From: Tachypleus tridentatus
Lineage: Eukaryota; Arthropoda; Merostomata; Xiphosura; Limulidae
Assembly: GCF_004210375.1 (NCBI RefSeq)
Contig: NC_134832.1
Span: forward strand, 151,649,592 to 151,713,591
Direction of reading: 5' to 3'
DNA: 64,000 bases
Under the pieces are notes generated by a model that saw nothing but the letters and a program-made list of their open reading frames with translations, ran no database searches and was not told where the DNA came from. Positions within the stretch are counted from its first letter, which is position 1; each line of letters opens with the position of its first letter. A program made the position numbers and the translations under genes. Below, piece by piece: positions 36,727-49,972 of the stretch.

Positions 36727-39700
36727 CTATTCGCCGAGAACGTTCACAGGAAGTTCTTAAACATATTTTTTGAGAGAAATTATTGATAGTTATCTAATGT
36801 ATTTATTAATGAAAATAGTATACGAATACCTAGAGTCAGTTTTAAAGGCATTTTTATTGTTTACCTTATTTTGTTTTTCTCGTTTTCTTTCAAATATTCA
36901 TAATTTATTTTTTAAGGTTTATTTTCAGTTCCCCGATATAACAAGATTTACAAACACTAACTAATGTTAACGTATTAAATATATTTGTATGTGGAAAAAC
37001 AAAATAATCTAAGCAACAGCTGACTGGTAGTACAAGTTTTAACTGATAACAATTTTTACAATCATGTCGTTCAACTCGAGCCCTGATATATCAGATCATA
37101 TAATACTTATAGGTATTAAATATCACAGCTCTCTGATTGGTTTAAATTCTACCAATCATTTGACACTTCCAATCTTCTCAGTTATAACAACAGAAATTTA
37201 ACAAAAATCAAAGAATATATATTTTGTTCATTCAAAAATTGCGCTTGAATTTATTTATTGAATCGTACGTAAGTGACATATATTGGTAGCCGTTTAAACT
37301 ACACTATTATTTACGTAGGTTGTTCCTCTACACATTTAAATTGCTAGGAAGACTAGTTTGTGATGTTAAAGAAAGGATGTACTGTTGATAATTTTATCTG
37401 GTTATTTTAATAGTTTCATTTCTCTTTATGTGTATTAACATAATACGTATACATAAACATATTACATTATATATGTAAACAACTACATAAAAGGACTCGT
37501 CTATTTCTGATTTGAGCAATGTTCGTGTGCACGTTTATGTGTTAGATGTGTTCAGTCTTATGGTGTACAATGAATGTATAACTTGATATGTCAGATCTTT
37601 ACGAAATAAATATATGATCAAATTTGTTACCAGTCTCATTCTAGTAAATAACAAAAAAATTATTGAAGATTTTTTAATATCTTATAAGAGAAGGGTCTCT
37701 GTGTCTAGTCTGATAAACTAAAGGGAAGGCAACAAAACTCGCCGCCAACTCCAGGCATACTTTTCTGTGAGAAATGGAAATATGTGACCAACTCTATAAA
37801 AGAGCCCCTAACTGCAGACCATTTTGGTAAGTAACGGATAGCGAACCACGAATCATCCCATTTCAAGACCATAACCGTTTATCACTCAGTCACGTCCGTC
37901 TTGCGATATTAAATACATTGTTACGAAAGTTTTAAATCACTCGTATCATTATTGGTATTTGTTCTCCTATGTATATCATCATATGTTGATCAAAGACGTT
38001 ACACCAAGCATTAGAAAATAAAACATTTCATGGCTATATTTGAGAGAAGCTACTAAACTTATTTTAGTAATTCTATAATTTTTAGTTAGTATGAATTATT
38101 ATTTGTTGTTTGTGTTTAGTTTGTAAAACAACTAAGTTCAGGCTTATCATCAGTCTTTGGATTAGGGTTACGTAAGCCTAGACGACAGTAAAACAGAGAG
38201 AAGTATTCAGTTTTTCTAATGTATATACTTTTTTATACGAGGTTATGGATTTTACATTATGCTCTGTCCTGCAATCTATGAAATATATACTCTATATGCC
38301 TCATATATATCATGAAGTATGAATGACTCAACAAATGTCTCCATCTTGGGTAAAGGAAAGATTTCATCTAAGGTTCATAAGTTGAGTTTTGGTTAGGTTC
38401 TAATCTATAAGTTTCAAAATCAATGACACAAAGTGAAAAATATAATTTTCTAAAACTGAATAATAATCGGTGCTTTTTAAACCTGAAAGTAAGACAACCT
38501 TTATATTACCACCAATTAAACATTTATATTAACATAACCTTCTTTAGATTGTACTTATTATCCTGTAAATATAAGCACATTTTGTAAAACCTAAAATAAT
38601 TCATATATTGATATCATATTTATTGTAATAAAAACTGGACAAAAACGTTACGAACCCAACACCGCTCCCCACTGGAACTATGATTAGTTTGGAGACTTCT
38701 AACTTTCAAAACATGGTTTCAGTTTTCAACATTCCAGTTGAGCAGAACAAACAAAGAATTTTACTCTTCAAAGCTATTTTGAAAACGGGTATTTCTCTAT
38801 GATACAGATATCAATCAAATCATTATTCTTCTGTTGCTGGTAAAATGTTGTATAAAAGATAAATGATAATTAAAACAATGATGGTCAAACAGAGTAACAT
38901 TGGAAGAGATAATGATTTAAAACTCCAAAATCGAGGGTTTCATCACCTCTAGTGGATAAAGATCAAACTGGTTAAGATATATACGTAAATAGATGACATA
39001 TTATTCCTCTAGATACCACTTATAACGAATCTTATAAATATATTTTACTCAAACTAATATCACACATGGGGATAAATTGTTATAGGCAAACATCTATAAC
39101 ATAAATTAAAATAAGTTATATCTAACTCGTTTATAGTCTCCAATCATTTAAACCTTAAAACAGTGAAATATCCATTACATAACTGTTTAGTGTTTGTTTT
39201 GTTGTATCTGAAAGGATGTCTCGTGGTCTACTATCGCTGTACTCAGCACGAGTAAACATTAAACAATTGATCGGAGAGATCCAGATGTCAGTAGGTCACT
39301 GGCCTTTACTAAGTCGCCTATTTAGTTTATTATGCTCGTGTTGTTCAATAGATAACATTAGAAAATAGAAACTACAGAATTTTAAATATAATTTATTTCT
39401 ATAAGCACCCATAACTGTCAGTTGTTACACCTAGTGAATCAATTCGTATTTTAGGATACTTGTAGAATTGACGACCTATGTGCAGATGTTTATGCTATTA
39501 ATTATTAAACGCAGTATCCATACCTCATTTAGAAACATTAAGAAAAATGAACACTTTCTCAAAAGAGATTTTTCTGTGAAGTACTACAGGAGAAACGTGT
39601 TTAGACAGTGCTGATATAAACTGTAATATTTTTATGTATTCAAAGTTGTACCCTTTACTGAAAAAATAACAGTGGTTTATCAACTCCGTTATAAGAACTG

Positions 39701-41388
39701 TATTTATAATTTACATCAATAAAGATATAACTAAACCCTCACGTACAGTTCTAGTGAAGTTATGTTATTCTTGTGAATAAAGTGCTTGTATTTAAAATTG
39801 TGTTCCTTGATAAAGGAATGGTTGTTGTACACATGGTAAGTATTTTATAATTCTTGGAGTCTTCGATACCCGAAGTATGGAATTATTTTATGAAATTATG
39901 TGATCAAATAAATAACGTCAAACTGTTTTATTATTTCAGTCACATACATAGTTACGTATATACAGAATACTCCCACTATTGTAAGTTGTACAAAACTAAA
40001 TTTTATGACGTGGCTTTTATACGTTTAGGTTTCCTCCAATAAATTAATATTTACAGAGATATACTGACCGTTTATATTGAGGTTTGTTCCCATTAAATAC
40101 TTGTTTTCTCAACCCTCGTATTTAATCTCGTGCTTATGGTTATCCAGTGTTACCCTGAACTACAATTTCTATCTCAAACAGCTTCTGGGAAGCAAAACAA
40201 GGTTATTGATAGACCAGTTATCTTTACAAACTGACTACAATTCTCCTGGAATATGAGTATGTGAACATTACCTTCCAAAATAATAGGTATTATCTTATTA
40301 ACAGCACAAAACACTAGAAAGAACTTTATTTCGTTCTATCTTGTTTTTCTTTGATGTGTGTTTGTGTTTCGGGGATTGTGTTAAGTTTGTTATGTAATCA
40401 TCGTCTTCACCTTACCAGTGAACATTATGGTCATAATTCTCTTGTGGGTGTTATTGTGGATACCGATAGTGTTCTAAATATGAGACTATCTGAATTTATT
40501 AACTTTTACTTGGAGCACCATGCCATCCTTTCTTTTGTTCTTTTGTCAACCAACAGTGTTGCTATACGAATGTTTTCATCTGAGAGAAATGTAACATATA
40601 AACCACTATGGTTCTCCTGTTGGCAGATGTTTATCATGAACTTTGTTCTGTTACAAACTCACACACAAAAGTTCCCGACTACCCTTTAAGGACAATGAAC
40701 AACAGTATAGTGTACTCAGACGGATGTGTTCATTATGCCTTAAGCATATGTTAAGCCTCGGTTAAAAATCATAAAACAGTTTTCATTTCAAAACATTTAT
40801 TTACTAGTGTAAATTTACAAAAGAAATGCATAGTACAGTAATTCGAATTCACAACTTGATTATCTTGTTTGATGCGACGAACATGTAAACGGCTCTTTTC
40901 GTTGGCCACTTTCCTTACATCCTGGAAAGTAAAGAGTCTGTCAGTACAAAGTTGTTCGATTGAGTTATAACAGAACAAGAAACGACAGTCAATTTTATTA
41001 TCACATGTCACTTCATTTAAGTATCGTTTTAATTCTTAGATCTCTAGATTAACAATCACACTTATTAAACAATTCTAAGTTCCCCCTTGTCAGTATTTAT
41101 CTACATTAATAATAACAGTGATTAACCTGAACTTATCTTATATCAAACCTACAGATACAAATGTTACTTACAAACTATTCTAGTGGTGACGGTTTATTAA
41201 AATATAAATATCGTGAAATAAAAAATAAAAAGGCTTTGGTATTTTAACACATTGCTTTCACAACGTCAGTTTTGTTATTTATATCAAATAAATTCGTACA
41301 ATATTTCAATATCATACATCCTCCTGTTGTAAGACAAAGTAGATATAACCCTTATAATTATTAATTAAATATTTAATGAACTAACCAT

Positions 41389-43347
41389 TTAGTGGTAATA
41401 ACCACCGTAATGAGGGTAAACGGGATAAGCCCAAGGACAGTAGACACCGTGAATTCCGTGTCCATACCCACCGCCAGGATAACCTCCATACCCACCGCCA
41501 AGATAATTTCCATACCCACCGCCAAGATAACTTCCATATCCACCGCCAAGAACACCTCTATAACCTAAAAGTCCTCCATAATACCCAGCCAAGCTTGTAG
41601 CAACAAGGGATAAGACAACACAGATGACAAGCTGAAAGAATATAATTCGTGTTTAGAAACACAAGTGACTTTAACATTTGTTTGTTTGTGGTTAAGCACA
41701 AAGCAACATAAACAGTTACCTATTCTCTTCACACCACGAGTATCAAAATCAATTTGCAAGAGTTTTAAGTCCACAAACGGTCCAATATGCCACTAGGGAA
41801 TTGATTTAATGTTACTAATGTAGGCTGTAGTTTCACAGATAAGATGTTGAATTGATGTTTAACGACTTATAAACTATTTAGTGCAACATTTTATTTACGT
41901 ATCGTGTTTCCTTTCGTATGAAATAAGGCTAATAATCTTCACACCAGGTTAGGATGGTGTTCAGTTTAAAGTGAATTACTTACTGTTGTTATTTTTAATA
42001 TCAGATATTCATGGAAAACTTCCAAGGTTTTTATGATACTAACCATTCCTAATATTGAACTGGAGAGAAAACAGCTAAAGTACTATATCTACTGCTGTTG
42101 GACTACTATCATCAAATATTAAAATGTGACTGTCATACTCATTACACATCCACTAATTTAAAGTACTAAATGTGATTTTATACTAGCGAGACACACGCCT
42201 GGTTTCTCTCATTCGTAATCTCTCCCCGCTAACCACTTCGTCACATTTGTTTTATATGAAGTATTATTAACAAATGAACCGTAGGTTACATTCTTGTATC
42301 TACGTATCATACTCTCTATGAATATTTGATTTTCTTTTCACTCGTGCACTCCTAAACTTTAAAAATTCAAACAAATGACTGGAGTGTGGCTTGTGGTCAT
42401 AAACATGGGAAAAAAAGATTGAATGTTCTTTCAGGCAGTGCGTCAGAGTTGTCAGTACACTGGACTGTGGATCCTTGATACATGATTCACGACCTGTTAC
42501 CACTAAAAAATAATATATATATTTATAAACACTTTCTCAAATTAAGGTTGAGGATGTTTATAAAGATAGCCATGAAACCCGCCATTTTATTTCAACATTC
42601 CCACGCTAGTACAGCGGTATGTCTCCGGATTTACAACGCTAAAATCAGGGATTCGATTCCCCTCGGTGGGCTGAGCAGATAGCCCTATGTGGCTTTGCTA
42701 TAAGAAAAACACACACACTCGTTTCAACATATCACGTGTTTACGGTGGCAGGTGTTAAACACTTCCCTCTAGTTTATCAAGTCCAATTAGGTAGTGCAGA
42801 AAGCTTTTAATATTAAGATAACTCCTACATAATAAATTTTAAACAATTTTTATGGTTCACATGGTAAAGAAAATATTAAATTTTATGACTTCCGTATTTT
42901 TAAACCAACTTGGTCCTTATTTGTGTTGGTTTTCCAAACCACAACGGTAAATTGAGGGGCTATAAAATGTGTTCAGAACAAAATATCATGTTGTGTTACT
43001 TTGTTCTTACCAAAAAGATATAAACACGATTTTTCTTCACTAACATTTTTAATTGAGTGAAATATTTAGATTTGACGTGGAATGCTGTTGTTGCTTAATT
43101 TTACTTTAGAGAATTGTTTTAATCCAATATTTATTTACAGATAAAAAGTCATATCAACACAAGTTATTTTGTGTAATCCGAATTAAGCCTAATTATACTT
43201 TCGTTTCAAAGAGAGTTAATTGAATGAATCTAAATCCTAAAATAAAATAATAGTCTGTTAGACTTAGTTAATGAATTGAATAAGTACATATATTTTAGTA
43301 TATCTAGATAACTACTGTTATTAACATATACTCACAGTGAACTTCAT
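41389..43347 (-). CDS. Gly/Tyr-rich small secreted protein, gene 4 (two exons)
   Basis: Exon 1 is 43347..43336 (M-K-F-T, donor GTGAGT). Exon 2 is 41631..41389. The intron is about 1704 nt. The 84-residue product is identical to that of gene 3. AATAAA lies at 41198..41193. The upstream flank has lost about 230 bp relative to gene 3: sequence matching 36830-37060 is missing at 43532, roughly 100 bp beyond the TATA box. Distal control elements could therefore differ while the core promoter is kept. Confidence 0.85.
41678..41799 (-). mobile_element. SINE-3 in the intron of gene 4
   Basis: Orthologous to 8993-9114 within module B. Confidence 0.65.
42599..42719 (+). mobile_element. SINE-2 in the intron of gene 4
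   Basis: Orthologous to 9917-10038; the B box has one change (ggattcgattcccc). Confidence 0.75.
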
Positions 43348-43424
43348 CTTTTTAGCACTAACCACACAAACTCTCTCGTTTTCTCAAACAACTCGATAAT
43401 ACCTGCTTGGGTACAACAAACCTT

Positions 43425-43432
43425 CTTTTATA
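43425..43432 (-). promoter_or_regulatory. TATA box of gene 4
   Basis: TATAAAAG, then AAGG rather than the GAGG of genes 1 and 3, 78-85 nt upstream of the ATG. Confidence 0.75.
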
Positions 43433-44947
43433 CTATTCGCCGAGAACGTTCACAGGAAGTTCATAAACATATTTTTTGAGAGAAATTATTGATAGTTATT
43501 TAATGTATTTATCAATGAAAATAGTATACGAATCATGTCGTTCAACTCGAGCCCTGATATATCAGATCATATAATACTTATAGGTATTAAATATCACAGC
43601 TCTCTGATTGGTTTAAATTCTACCAATCATTTGACACTTCCCATCTTCTCAGTTATAACAACAGAAATTTAACAAAAATCAGGGAATATATATTTTGTTT
43701 ATTCAAAAATTGCGCTTGAGTTTATTTATTGAATCGTACGTAAGTGACATATATTGGTAGCCGTTTAAACTACACTATTATTTACGTAGGTTGTTCCTCT
43801 ACACATTTAAATTGCTAGGAAGACTAGTTTGTGATGTTAAAGAAAGGATGTACTGTTGATAATCTTATCTGGTTATTTTAATAGTTTCATTTCTCTTTAT
43901 GTGTATTAACATAATACGTATATATAAACATATTACATTATATATGTAAACAACTACATAAAAGGACTCGTCTATTTCTGATTTGAGCAATGTTCGTGTG
44001 CACGTTTATGTGTTAGATGTGTTCAGTCTTATGGTGTACAATGAATGTATAACTTGATATGTCAGATCTTTACGAAATAAATATATGATCAAATTTGTTA
44101 CCAGTCTCATTCTAGTAAAAAACAAACAAATTATTGAAGATTTTTTTAATATCTTATAAGAGAAGAGTCTCTGTGTCTAGTCTGATAAACTAAATGGAAG
44201 GCAACAAAACTCGCCGCCAACTCCAGGCATACTTTTCTGTGAGAAATAGAAAGAAACATTGTTACAAAAGTTTTAAATCACTCGTAGCATTATGGGTATT
44301 TGTTCTATGTATATCATCATATGTTGATCACAGACGTTACACCAAGCATTAAAAAATAAAAACATTTCATGGCTATATTTGAGAGTAGCTACTAAACTTA
44401 TTTTAGTAATTCTATAATTTTTAGTTAGTATGAATTATTATTTGTTGTTTGTGTTTAGTTTGTAAAACAACTAAGTTCAGGCTTATCATCAGTCTTTGGA
44501 TTAGGGTTACGTAAGCCTAGACGACAGTAAAACAGAGAGAAGTATTCAGTTTTTCTAATGTATATACTTTTTTATACGAGGTTATGGATTTTACATTATG
44601 CTCTGTCCTGCAATCTATGAAATATATACTCTATATGCCTCATATATATCATGAAGTATGAATGACTCAACAAATGTCTCCATCTTGGGTAAAGGAAAGA
44701 TTTCATCTAAGGTTCTTAAGTTGAGTGTTGGTTAGGTTCTAATCTATAAGTTTCAAAATCAATGACACAAAGTGAAAAATGTAATTTTCTAAAACTGAAT
44801 AATAATCGGTGCTTTTTTAAACCTGAAAGTAAGACAACCTTTATATTACCACCAATTAAACATTTATATTAACATAACCTTCTTTAGATTGTACTTATTA
44901 TCCTGTAAATATAAGCACATTTTGTAAAACCTAGGATAATTCATATA

Positions 44948-46099
44948 CTCTTCAAAAAAAGAAACGCAAAAGGGATATTTTTGTTATTTTAAAGAGAAAT
45001 ATATGTAATAACGTTATAAGCTCAGAGTATGTGATGTTACACGTGTTAAGGCACTGATTGTCAGACCAAAATGACAATAAAAGTTGTGCACTTTGAAAAC
45101 GGAGGAAAACATCGGATTTTTCGCCAAAACGCATACGTGTCCAATAAATTTGTTTGAGACCTGCATGTTCTGCAAGTGCAACATGTGCAAAATCCCTATA
45201 AGAGTGACGGGTTCTCGGTTTCCATAGCTCAATGTTAAGCCACCGACACGCAATACAGTTACGACAGGACTGACTGAAGCACAACGCAACAACGCCATTG
45301 GTGGCTTGGAAGCAGGCGAATCTCAACATATATTGCCAGAGCTGTGAATGTCCACCCAAGCACCATCATAAGGCTATGGAATCGTCACCAACAACATGGA
45401 TCAACTCGTGACCGTCCACGATCTGGCAGACCTCGTGTGACCACGCCCGCACAAGATGGCAACATCCGGTTACGTCACCTTCGGGATAGGACCACCACTG
45501 CGACGTCTACTGCCTCAACCATACCAGGGCTGCTTAGGATTTCCGATCAGACCGTACGCAACTGTCTACGAGATTCTTAGGCTCCATGTGCAACCCATCA
45601 TGGTGAACGTCAACGACGTTTTTCAACATGACAATGCCCGTCCTAAAACAGCCCGACTCTCCACTGTCTTCTTGAGACACCACAACATCAACGTTCTTCC
45701 CTGGCCCTCCAGATCACCATATTTAAACCCCATCAAACATCTTTGGAACGAGTTGAACCGACGTCTGCGACGGCAAGAACCTCAACCTCAGACTCTACCT
45801 CATCTTGTAGCAGCTTTGCAGGCTGAGTGGACAGCCATTCCACAGGATATGATTCGTCATCTCATCGCTTCCATGGGCAGGAGATGCCAAGCAGTTATTG
45901 ATGCTCACGGGGGGCATACCCGTTATTGACGTTGAGTGACGTTAAACTTCACCTAGTGAGCGTGGACTTCGCCTTTGCAGACTTTGGATGTTCAGCAGTG
46001 AATGTGCAAAGTTTCACACATGTCATACAGAACTACCCAGAATAAACTTGTTAACAATATGTCTCAAAATTTGCCTTTTGCGTTTCTTTTTTTGAAGAT
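44948..46099 (+). mobile_element. Tc1-like DNA transposon, internally deleted
   Basis: Terminal inverted repeats of about 24 bp (cttcaaaaaaagaaacgcaa...; right end ...ttgcgtttctttttttgaag), flanked by TA at 44946-44947 and 46100-46101. It is 1152 bp, against roughly 1.6 kb usual for complete Tc1 elements. It sits exactly at the boundary between module B copy d and the inverted copy e. Confidence 0.9.
45233..45929 (+). pseudogene. Tc1-like transposase, deleted and inactive
   Basis: N-terminal HTH part: VNVHPSTIIRLWNRHQQHGS, then GRPRVTTPAQD and RLRHLRDRTTTATSTAS ... RISDQTVRN. The chain then jumps to ILRLHVQPIMVNV and the HDNARPKTAR block. The whole middle, including the first catalytic Asp, is gone (an estimated 120-140 residues). 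The third catalytic position of the D34E motif is K (NPIKHLW instead of NPIEHLW). The two halves are in different frames and no start codon fits the N-terminus. It cannot be an active enzyme. Confidence 0.85.
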
Positions 46100-46106
46100 T
46101 ATATTT

Positions 46107-47640
46107 CTTAACATGAATTATCTTCTTTCAGCATATCATACGTATTTACATAGCATTTGTTGCTACAAGCTGGGTTCGTTATTATGAAGGATTAGTTTCT
46201 TGTGGAATGAATATGGAGTTTATAAGAGTGGCTGCAGGCTTATCACATTCACCTTTATCATTAATACTAAATGGTTTGTCACCACTAGAATAGTTTATAA
46301 TTTTTTGTTATAAACTGTTTTATCTATCTCGTGGTGGGATCATAGGAGGATATTGTTACTCTAAGTAACATTTGTCTCTGTAGGTTTGATATGAGATAAG
46401 TTCAGGTTAATCACTGTTATTATTAATGTAGATAAATACTCACAAGGGGAAACTTAGAATTGTTTGATAAATGTGATTGTTAATATCTAAGAATTAAAAC
46501 GATACTTAAATGAAGTAACATGTGATAATAAAATTGACTGTCGTTTCTTGTTCTGTTATAACTCAATCGAACAACTTTGTACTAACAGACTCTTTACTTT
46601 CCAGGATGTAAGGAAAGTGGTCAACGAAAAGAGCCGTTTACATGTTCGTCGCATCAAACAAGATAATCAAGTTGTGAATCCGAATTATTGTACTATGCAT
46701 TTCTTTTGTAAATTTACACTAGTAAATAAATGTTTTGAAATGAAAACTGTTTTATGATTTTTAACCGAGGCTTAACATATGCTTAAGGCATAATGAACAC
46801 ATTCGTCTGAGTACACTATACTGTTGTTCATTGTCCTTAAAGGGTAGTCGGGAACTTTTGTGTGTGAGTTTGTAACAGAACAAAGTTCATGATAAACATC
46901 TGCCAACAGGAGAACCATAGTGGTTTATATGTTACATTTCTCTCAGATGAAAACATTCGTATAGCAACACTGTTGGTTGACAAAAGAACAAAAGAAAGGA
47001 TGGCATGGTGCTCCAAGTAAAAGTTAATAAATTCAGATAGTCTCATATTTAGAACACTATCGGTATCCACAATGACACCCACAAGAGAATTATGACCATA
47101 GTGTTCACTGGTAAGGTGAAGACTATGATTACATAACAAACTTAACACAATCCCCGAAACACAAACACACATCAAAGAAAAACAAGATAGAACGAAATAA
47201 AGTTCTTTTTAGTGTCTTGTGCTGTTAATAAGATAATACCTATTATCTTGGAAGGTGAAGTCCACGTATATAAATAGCAGGCGGACTGTGGTCAGTTTGT
47301 AAAGATGTCTGGTCTATCAATAACTTTGTCCTCCTTCCCAGAAGTTGTTTGAGATAGAAATTATAGTTCAGGGTAACAGTGAATAATGATAAGCACAAGA
47401 CTAAACACAAGGGGTGAGAAAATAAGTGTATAATTTGAACAGACCTCAATATCAGCAGTCAATACGTCACTGTAAGTATTATTATTTATAGGAGGAAACT
47501 TGGAAGTATTATAACCACACGACATACAAATACCTATACTTATATGTATGTATAAACTACTTGAGTCCCATTAGAGAGTGAAAACAACAACCACCACATA
47601 CTTGCTAAAACATTAAAATTCTCGACTCCAAAACCACAGA
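46107..47640 (-). repeat. Module B copy e, inverted and partly decayed
   Basis: The reverse complement matches 7100-8960 of copy a. Divergence is uneven: 46480-47240 is almost identical to copies c and d, whereas 46132-46400 and 47250-47640 are clearly degraded. It carries the exon 2 relic. About 70 bp at 46300-46370 has no counterpart in the other copies. Confidence 0.75.
46132..46270 (+). pseudogene. Inverted exon 2 relic of the Gly/Tyr-rich gene
   Basis: After an acceptor-like TCTTCTTTCAG, 39 nt align base for base with the signal-peptide part of exon 2, including GTTGCTACAAGC. TATTATGAAGGA (gene: TATTATGGAGGA) and an AGGCTTATCACATTCACC tract (gene: GGGCTTATCCCGTTTACC) follow, then CTAAATGG, matching the old stop context. 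Almost all Gly/Tyr repeats are gone and the aligned old stop is out of frame. No exon 1 is present, because a Tc1 element lies immediately upstream. It is on the plus strand, opposite to all intact copies. Confidence 0.7.
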
Positions 47641-49339
47641 TTGACCACTCTATATTATTGAAAGTCTTTCCATTTCAGTTATTTTCCAACACTAAACAAT
47701 AAAAGCAACTCTTGTTTGTTGTCATTAATGTAATGAATTCCAGATTCCCAGAGTTTTCGTTTAATATTTATTATTAATTTAAAGATACACTGTTTGTGCT
47801 GACATATATTAAGCCTTCTACTGTAATGGTTTGTCTAAACAATACTATTTATTAAACACCCCGCACGTTTTACCTTATATTCAATCCGTTATATTGTTAC
47901 CATTCAAATCTGTTCTTTCTAAACATCCGACCGAATTCGAAACTCACTCAATGGACATGTTGTTGTTGTTTTTTTTATATTTCGAATATGATAAACAACT
48001 TTTGTTAGATATTTATTAACATTAATTTAGGAAAATTCCCAAACTGCAGTATTATTTGTTTTGGTATTACAATGTTTTTAATATTTAATACAAAACTTAA
48101 TTTTCGACCTGATAAATCAGTTGCAAATGATTTTAAAACGTTGAATTTGTTTTCGTGAATCAGACCTCTAGTGTTTATCATTAAACTTGAAATTCGATAC
48201 AAAAGTCGATCAGTTTCTACTTTTATGTTTCACGTGGAATGTTTCACAAATAAAGTTAGATCTGTGATCCAGGTTAGAAGACCACAGTGCTATAGTCTTT
48301 ACGTAAAGTTGTGTGTTATCAGAAGCTACACAATAAATTACACTCTCTTTATAAAACTAAACACAATCAAGAGTGTTTCAAGCTTCAGAATATAATAACC
48401 GTGAGTTCTTTTAGCCATCACTCTAATATTAAAATATTCATGAAAGTTATAATGTTTGAAAAGTAAATATATAGAAAAAATTTGATTTCCGTAAATTTCA
48501 TACCAATATAAACCAGCGGAAAACTTATGTTCGTAATTAATAATTCGTTTAACAAATTAATTATTTTTAAATATAATACAAAATGTTTTGTGATAACGTA
48601 ACAACTATTACTGTTTTAATAAACTCATCCATGGGTGGTGACTTCAACACCGTAACTTCTTTTTTTGAAATCTGTATATCAATACACAACAATTTGTTTT
48701 CACGAAAGACTAGCTTAATACTCTAAAAATTATCAGAACGTGCTGATATATTGATAACGTAACAATATCAAAACCTTTATTTCTTTCATATGTTGTCTGA
48801 GCTATGCCTACCTCACATATAGAAATCAGGTTTCTGGCGTTATAAGATCTCAGACGTGCAGCTAAGATACGAAGCAGTACCAACCATATCAGCTTTTCTT
48901 AACACTGCTAAACAAAACTAATCGACAGGTTGAATACTTGGAAGAAAGTTCACCAAATATAAACGAACACGCATTTTCTATCCAGGTTTCCAATGAAACA
49001 TAATATTCTAATTTTAAAGCTATAAATTTCCCATTTCTTGGCACAAACACCCTAAATCAAATAAAATCGCACATGGAATTTCTAGTAACTTGAAGGATTT
49101 TAGAAAGACCCGTAACACTAACATGTAAACTTTTGGTCCTTATTTGAATCCTCTAGTGGATATCTGGACTTTCACCAGTACAACCGGGGTTTAATTCCCT
49201 ACGTTTAAAACTAATCAACTAGGCTAGCCAACCAACTACAGATGGCGTTTTTCAAATTTTGTGATAAACACAATCTGTTTTTAAATAAAATGTAAAACAT
49301 TGACACATTCCCCATTTTTCATACAGTATTCAATAAGGA
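47640..49339. other. No recognisable gene
   Basis: AT-rich. Short frames at 47831-48019 and 48171-48395 match no known family. A SINE-like trace at 49160-49210 (tctagtggatatctggactt, ggggtttaattcccta) is too degraded to call. Confidence 0.5.
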
Positions 49340-49342
49340 TAG

Positions 49343-49468
49343 TCCCCTGCTGGGACAGCGATAAACCTGCAAATTTACAACGCTAAAACCAGGGGGTTCG
49401 ATTCCCCTCGGTGGACACAACAGATAGCCCAATGTGGCATTGATAAAAGAAAACACTCACACACACAA
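49343..49468 (+). mobile_element. SINE-2
   Basis: gtcccctgctgggacagcga, aatttacaacgctaaaacca, gggttcgattcccctcggtg, cagatagcccaatgtggcat, then an (AC)n tail. Confidence 0.75.
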
Positions 49469-49972
49469 TAAGGATATTATGATTTTATAAATTAATATAA
49501 TACCTATAGATTATAGGTAACCTTCCTTACATGATCTAACAGTAAATGCTGAGTCACTGTTATACCGTGGTGTAACCATTGACTCGGTATAGTTCACGTA
49601 ATATACATAGTCGCTATAGATTACAAGCAAATTTCCTTATTCTACTAACATTACACACTACAGCGCAAGTCTTAGCCTTTATTACACTATAGAGAGTTAA
49701 AACTACATCTGTTATCTCTAACTTTACTCAGCTTCTATACTAATTACTCTAAAACTATATTTGCGCTTTTCATAGCTGGTCATCTTTGTTTTTTTTTTTG
49801 TTTTTTTAGTTTTTTCGGCAGACCCATCTTAGCAAGATCACTCCAAATAACGTTACTGTTTCAAATGATATCACTTGTCCAGTAGCACGATTTGACATAA
49901 ACCCACAGGATGTGTTTATTGTTCAGTGGATGTTTAGCAAAAACCTCCCATTTAATAAATAAAAATGAATTA
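49469..49972. other. No recognisable gene
   Basis: AT-rich spacer with a T-run at 49791-49807. Nothing else identified. Confidence 0.5.

Larger units (their letters stand above)
32271..38982 (+). repeat. Module B copy c (carries gene 3)
   Basis: A full 6.7-kb unit: tacgtaaatagatgacat at 32270 recurs at 38982. Relative to the other copies it has a 30-bp tandem duplication (tgtggcttgtggtcatgaaca) at 35645-35702. Outside gene 3 and its SINEs nothing coding is recognised. Confidence 0.85.
38983..44945 (+). repeat. Module B copy d (carries gene 4)
   Basis: Head-to-tail with copy c and very similar to it. Internal deletions relative to copy c lie near 43532 (about 230 bp) and near 44255 (about 140 bp). 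It is cut at 44945 by a Tc1 element, after which the expected continuation (ttgatatcat...) is absent. Confidence 0.85.

Noticed and set aside
44952-45359. Minus frames inside the Tc1 element (44952-45359, 45014-45298)
   Set aside because: They overlap the transposon end and antisense of the transposase; no domain.
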